Shown: positions 6,675 through 9,042 of the stretch, in pieces | How the letters are laid out: every line of letters starts with the position of its first letter | Position numbering within the stretch: the first letter of the stretch is position 1 | From: SMXL01 sp036985715 | Lineage (GTDB): Bacteria; Bacteroidota; Rhodothermia; Rhodothermales; UBA10348 | Assembly: GCA_036985715.1 (NCBI GenBank) | Contig: BTQE01000120.1 | Coordinates: forward strand, 1-9,042 | Length of the DNA: 9,042 nucleotides | Direction: 5' to 3' | Notes under the pieces: generated by a model | What the model was told of the DNA's origin: nothing | The model's input: only the letters and a program-made list of their open reading frames with translations | Database searches by the model: none | Translations under genes and position numbers: made by a program

Positions 6675-8524
6675 CCGAATTTGTCGGTGCCCTTGGATGC
6701 ACGCGCAAGGTCCAGAATGGACGAGGCGGATGTCTCTCCGAGGAAAGCTGAATCCCTTAGCAGCATGCTGAACATGGCCACAGATGCCGAAAATCTGAAA
6801 TCCAGAGATGGATTCTCCGACGTGGCGCTCGAAACAACGTGATCCAATTCAATGCTTTCGTCTGAATCGAGAGGCTTATATCTGACCTTCACCGTACCCA
6901 GCTCATCTAAGTGGCTCTTGTTTGTACCCGATTCCTGATATCTAAGCTTCTGACTGTCGTTCGCTTCGATATTATCGGCCAGCACAAGTTCGTAGAGTGC
7001 GGTTACCGTGTGCCCGGAGCCCATTTCGCCGGCGTCCTTTTTGTCATCGACAAAATCTTCGGCATTCAATGCACGATTTTCATAGCCGATGAGGCGGTAC
7101 CGACCTACGACCGCCGGATTGAACTCCACCTGGATTTTGACATCTTTCGCGACAGTATAGAGAGTGGAGCGTAGTTGATCGACGAAAACCTTTTTTCCTT
7201 CGAGAATGGAATCGATGTAGTAGTAATTACCGTCTCCCTTGTCTGCCAGAGCTTCCATTCTCGAGTCTTTGAGATTTCCGCCACCGAAGCCCAACACAGT
7301 TAGGCCAATACCCTCCTTCTTCCGTTCCTTGAGCATCCTCACAAGCGCGCCGGTATCTGACACGCCGACGTTGAAATCTCCATCGGTTGCAAGAATGACA
7401 CGATTGTTTCCATCGGGAATCAGGTTGTCGCTTGCCACCTGGTACGCCAGCTTAATGCCCGCTCCGCCCGCCGTTGAACCTCCAGCTTTGAGTTGTTCGA
7501 GGGCCTGCCAAAGGGTGTCGGTACGATCTCCTCTCGTAGAGGGAAGGACCAGTCCGGCTGCACCTGCATACACGACGATGGCGACCCGATCCCGCGCAGT
7601 GAGTTCGTTAGTGAGCAGCTTGAAGGACCTCTTGAGGAGATGAATTTTGTCTTCACTGTCCATTGACCCGGATACATCGAGCAGAAAGACGAGATTCGAT
7701 GGCCGGAGCTCCTCGTCCGTTAATTTTTCTGCCTGTAATCCTATATGCATCAATAAGTTATTCGGATTCCACGGAGCCAATCCGACCTCTGAATAAATAG
7801 AAACGGGATGTTTTTTACCAGACTGCTTCTCGCCGGGAAGGGGATAATCGTAGTCGAAGTAATTGACGAGCTCCTCGGTGCGAATGGCATCAATCGGCGG
7901 GCGTTGGCCCATATTGATAAATCGTCGCATATTTGAATAGGACGCAGCGTCGACATCTATCGAAAAGGTTGAGAGGGGACTGATGCGAGGATTCAGGAAG
8001 CCGGCTTCCTCGATGTATGCATACTCTTCGGTATTGAAGGGCGTATTGTTGAAGCGCCCTTCGACGCGATAAAGAGGTGCGGCCATATTCGCCACCCCAT
8101 TTACCTCGCGCATCTTCCTCACACCCAGGGCATCCTGGGCTGCGGGAGGTCGCTTGGCCTCAATGAGATGTGCTTCATCCGGCTTAACTCCCGGTGTGAG
8201 TTTGAAGTTCAGCTCCACCTTACACCCATCGCAAACCGAGATCTTCTTTTCGAGAGCATTCTGATAGCCTGCGTTTGAGCTTTGCAGGTCGTACGTGCCA
8301 ACCGGTACGTTCGTAATCTTGTATTTGCCATTGACATCAGCAATTGATCCCAGAGTAGTTCCAATTACAATTACGGTCGCCCCTGAAAGTGGTTGGCCCG
8401 ATATGGAATTACTGACAATCCCGTAAATGGTGCCATTCTTGACTTCTTGAACGCTAGTCCTACTGCCGACCAACAGTAGCCCTACCAATGCGAACAGTGC
8501 GACATGTCTGATGCGCGCCTTCAT
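6584..8524 (-). CDS. VWA domain protein with N-terminal CarboxypepD_reg-like domain and DUF3520-type C-terminus (YfbK-like)
   Basis: A 646-residue exported protein. Residues 1-22 are a signal peptide. Residues 31-110 are a carboxypeptidase-regulatory-like beta-sandwich (GTIYGIVSNSISGQPLSGA..., NGKYKITNVPVGTYDL), common in Bacteroidota surface proteins. Here it carries an unusual Cys98-x-x-Cys101 pair. Residues about 165-265 match the region that precedes VWA in YfbK-like proteins (STFSIDVDAASYSNMRRF, RTEELVNYFDYDYP). The VWA domain spans about 277-455 with an intact MIDAS metal site: DVSGS at 283-287, Thr351 and Asp381 in ATDGD. The remainder resembles DUF3520, ending at GYRAEFIRLV (617-626). 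The frame is complete. A good ribosome-binding site (AGGGAGAAG) precedes the ATG. The likely role is metal-dependent protein binding at the cell envelope; the partner is unknown. It is divergent from the dipeptidase gene, and the racemase-like gene follows it on the same strand. Confidence 0.92.
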   Translation of the reverse strand: MKARIRHVALFALVGLLLVGSRTSVQEVKNGTIYGIVSNSISGQPLSGATVIVIGTTLGSIADVNGKYKITNVPVGTYDLQSSNAGYQNALEKKISVCDGCKVELNFKLTPGVKPDEAHLIEAKRPPAAQDALGVRKMREVNGVANMAAPLYRVEGRFNNTPFNTEEYAYIEEAGFLNPRISPLSTFSIDVDAASYSNMRRFINMGQRPPIDAIRTEELVNYFDYDYPLPGEKQSGKKHPVSIYSEVGLAPWNPNNLLMHIGLQAEKLTDEELRPSNLVFLLDVSGSMDSEDKIHLLKRSFKLLTNELTARDRVAIVVYAGAAGLVLPSTRGDRTDTLWQALEQLKAGGSTAGGAGIKLAYQVASDNLIPDGNNRVILATDGDFNVGVSDTGALVRMLKERKKEGIGLTVLGFGGGNLKDSRMEALADKGDGNYYYIDSILEGKKVFVDQLRSTLYTVAKDVKIQVEFNPAVVGRYRLIGYENRALNAEDFVDDKKDAGEMGSGHTVTALYELVLADNIEANDSQKLRYQESGTNKSHLDELGTVKVRYKPLDSDESIELDHVVSSATSENPSLDFRFSASVAMFSMLLRDSAFLGETSASSILDLARASKGTDKFGYRAEFIRLVETYSLFDIVAAGVVDRSAAR

Positions 8525-8709
8525 ATTCTTCTCCCTCTTTTGTCATTCCTGTCAGTACGACACTACAAACGAACGGAAGTAGCCGGAATATTGTCTTGAC
8601 ACGCGTGAATAATGTCTTGAATGGCTCATGCATCGATTTGAGCAGACATTTATAAATCACATCGCGTTCGTACCTTCGCGAATCATCAACCATTATCCGA
8701 AATAGTCCA
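8525..8709. promoter_or_regulatory. Divergent regulatory region between VWA gene and dipeptidase
   Basis: These 185 bases must hold the promoters of two divergent genes. The minus-strand side contains the VWA ribosome-binding site next to its ATG. In the middle is a direct repeat (listed separately) overlapping a TTGACA hexamer at 8596-8601; no good -10 lies 16-18 bases beyond it. A palindromic ATTTATAAAT at 8648-8657 could supply a -10 on either strand. TTCGCGAA at 8675-8682 is an 8-bp palindrome near the dipeptidase start. Exact promoters cannot be fixed by eye. Confidence 0.45.
8587..8620. repeat. 13-bp direct repeat with 21-bp period
   Basis: AATATTGTCTTGA (8587-8599) and AATAATGTCTTGA (8608-8620) match at 12 of 13 positions. 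Their starts are 21 bases apart, about two helical turns, so both copies face the same side of the DNA. They sit in the divergent VWA/dipeptidase region, and the first overlaps the TTGACA hexamer. This geometry is typical of a pair of activator or response-regulator binding sites, but the cognate protein is unknown. Confidence 0.5.
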
Positions 8710-9042
8710 GTGAGAATTCGACTGTTAACTACGTTGGTCGTGGGATTTATTGCGACTTCATGTGGGCCTGGCCAAACCCGCACACCATCTAAAAGGGCTC
8801 AGGAGATCGCAAAAACATCCATTATCATTGATGCGCACATTGACCTTCCGAATCGGCTGGGCAAGAACTGGGCGGATGTTTCAAAAGCAACGGAAGATGG
8901 CAATTTTGATTATCCCAGGGCAGTGGAAGGTGGACTGAATGCTTCTTTTATGTCGATTTATACGCCGTCCGTGCTCGAGGCTGAAGGGCGTTCAAGAACC
9001 GTTGCCGATCAGCTTATCGACATGGTTGAGGGGATCGTTTCT
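8710..9042 (+). CDS. Membrane dipeptidase (M19, renal dipeptidase family) lipoprotein, 3' end beyond window
   Basis: The first 111 codons of an M19 zinc dipeptidase, which hydrolyses dipeptides, including L-D and dehydro forms, outside the cytoplasm. The reading starts at GTG 8710. No ATG lies upstream in frame before the TAA at 8653-8655, and the GTG gives a sensible N-terminus. Residues 2-17 are basic then hydrophobic, ending in IATSC, a lipobox-like site with Cys18 as the lipidated residue. The family signature follows at residues 38-47: IIIDAHIDLP, with zinc ligands His43 and Asp45 (the HxD motif). Next comes a segment typical of the family, YPRAVEGGLNASFMSIYTP. A good Shine-Dalgarno sequence is not visible. 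The rest of the active site, including the bridging Glu and two further His ligands, lies beyond the edge, so completeness cannot be judged. Confidence 0.85.
   Translation, partial: MRIRLLTTLVVGFIATSCGPGQTRTPSKRAQEIAKTSIIIDAHIDLPNRLGKNWADVSKATEDGNFDYPRAVEGGLNASFMSIYTPSVLEAEGRSRTVADQLIDMVEGIVS

Noticed and set aside
7239..7643. 134-residue plus-strand ORF within the VWA gene
   Set aside because: It is antisense to the conserved MIDAS-containing region. Low-complexity Ser/Arg/Pro composition is typical of a shadow frame.
8596..8624. Sigma70-type promoter starting at TTGACA 8596
   Set aside because: The -35 is perfect, but the hexamers 16-18 bases downstream do not resemble TATAAT, so I did not call a promoter.
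8460..8783. 107-residue minus-strand ORF across the VWA/dipeptidase intergenic region
   Set aside because: It overlaps the 5' ends of both well-supported genes and shows no domain or signal peptide.

Overview
The window contains no rRNA, tRNA, CRISPR array, insertion sequence or recognisable defence system. It looks like chromosomal DNA of about 50% GC. The gene content points to a Bacteroidota-like or wider FCB-group bacterium, possibly of the Rhodothermales/Balneolales type. The evidence is a HmuY-family secreted protein, a CarboxypepD_reg-like domain fused to a von Willebrand A module, a lipoprotein dipeptidase, and weak or absent Shine-Dalgarno sites at several genes. This lineage call is inferred from gene style, not from a marker gene.

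Layout from left to right. A HmuY-like secreted protein lies on the minus strand (109-669). It is divergent from a plus-strand pair: an SSS-family sodium:solute symporter (836-2437) and, 8 bases later, an AstE/AspA-type zinc deacylase (2446-3417). Facing this pair is a minus-strand series. Read in its direction of transcription it is: a VWA/DUF3520-type surface protein (8524-6584), a proline racemase superfamily enzyme (6451-5420), a periplasmic PQQ-dependent sugar dehydrogenase (5253-4099) and a small PEMT/ICMT-like membrane methyltransferase (4073-3426). At the right edge, divergent from the VWA gene, is the 5' part of a lipoprotein M19 membrane dipeptidase (8710 to beyond the window), which starts at GTG.

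Several genes fit scavenging of amino-acid-derived compounds: dipeptidase, sodium symporter, zinc deacylase and a hydroxyproline-type epimerase/dehydratase homologue. They do not form one operon, and the usual hydroxyproline catabolic partners are absent, so a shared pathway is only an inference. The most notable protein feature is the racemase homologue, which carries Ser90 and Thr256 at the two catalytic acid/base positions. This differs from the Cys/Cys, Ser/Cys and Cys/Thr pairs of the characterised enzymes. The most notable DNA features are a 13-bp direct repeat with a 21-bp period in the VWA/dipeptidase divergent region, a long stem-loop that puts the VWA stop codon in its loop, and a possible small GTG-started ORF with a strong Shine-Dalgarno sequence opposite the VWA 3' end.
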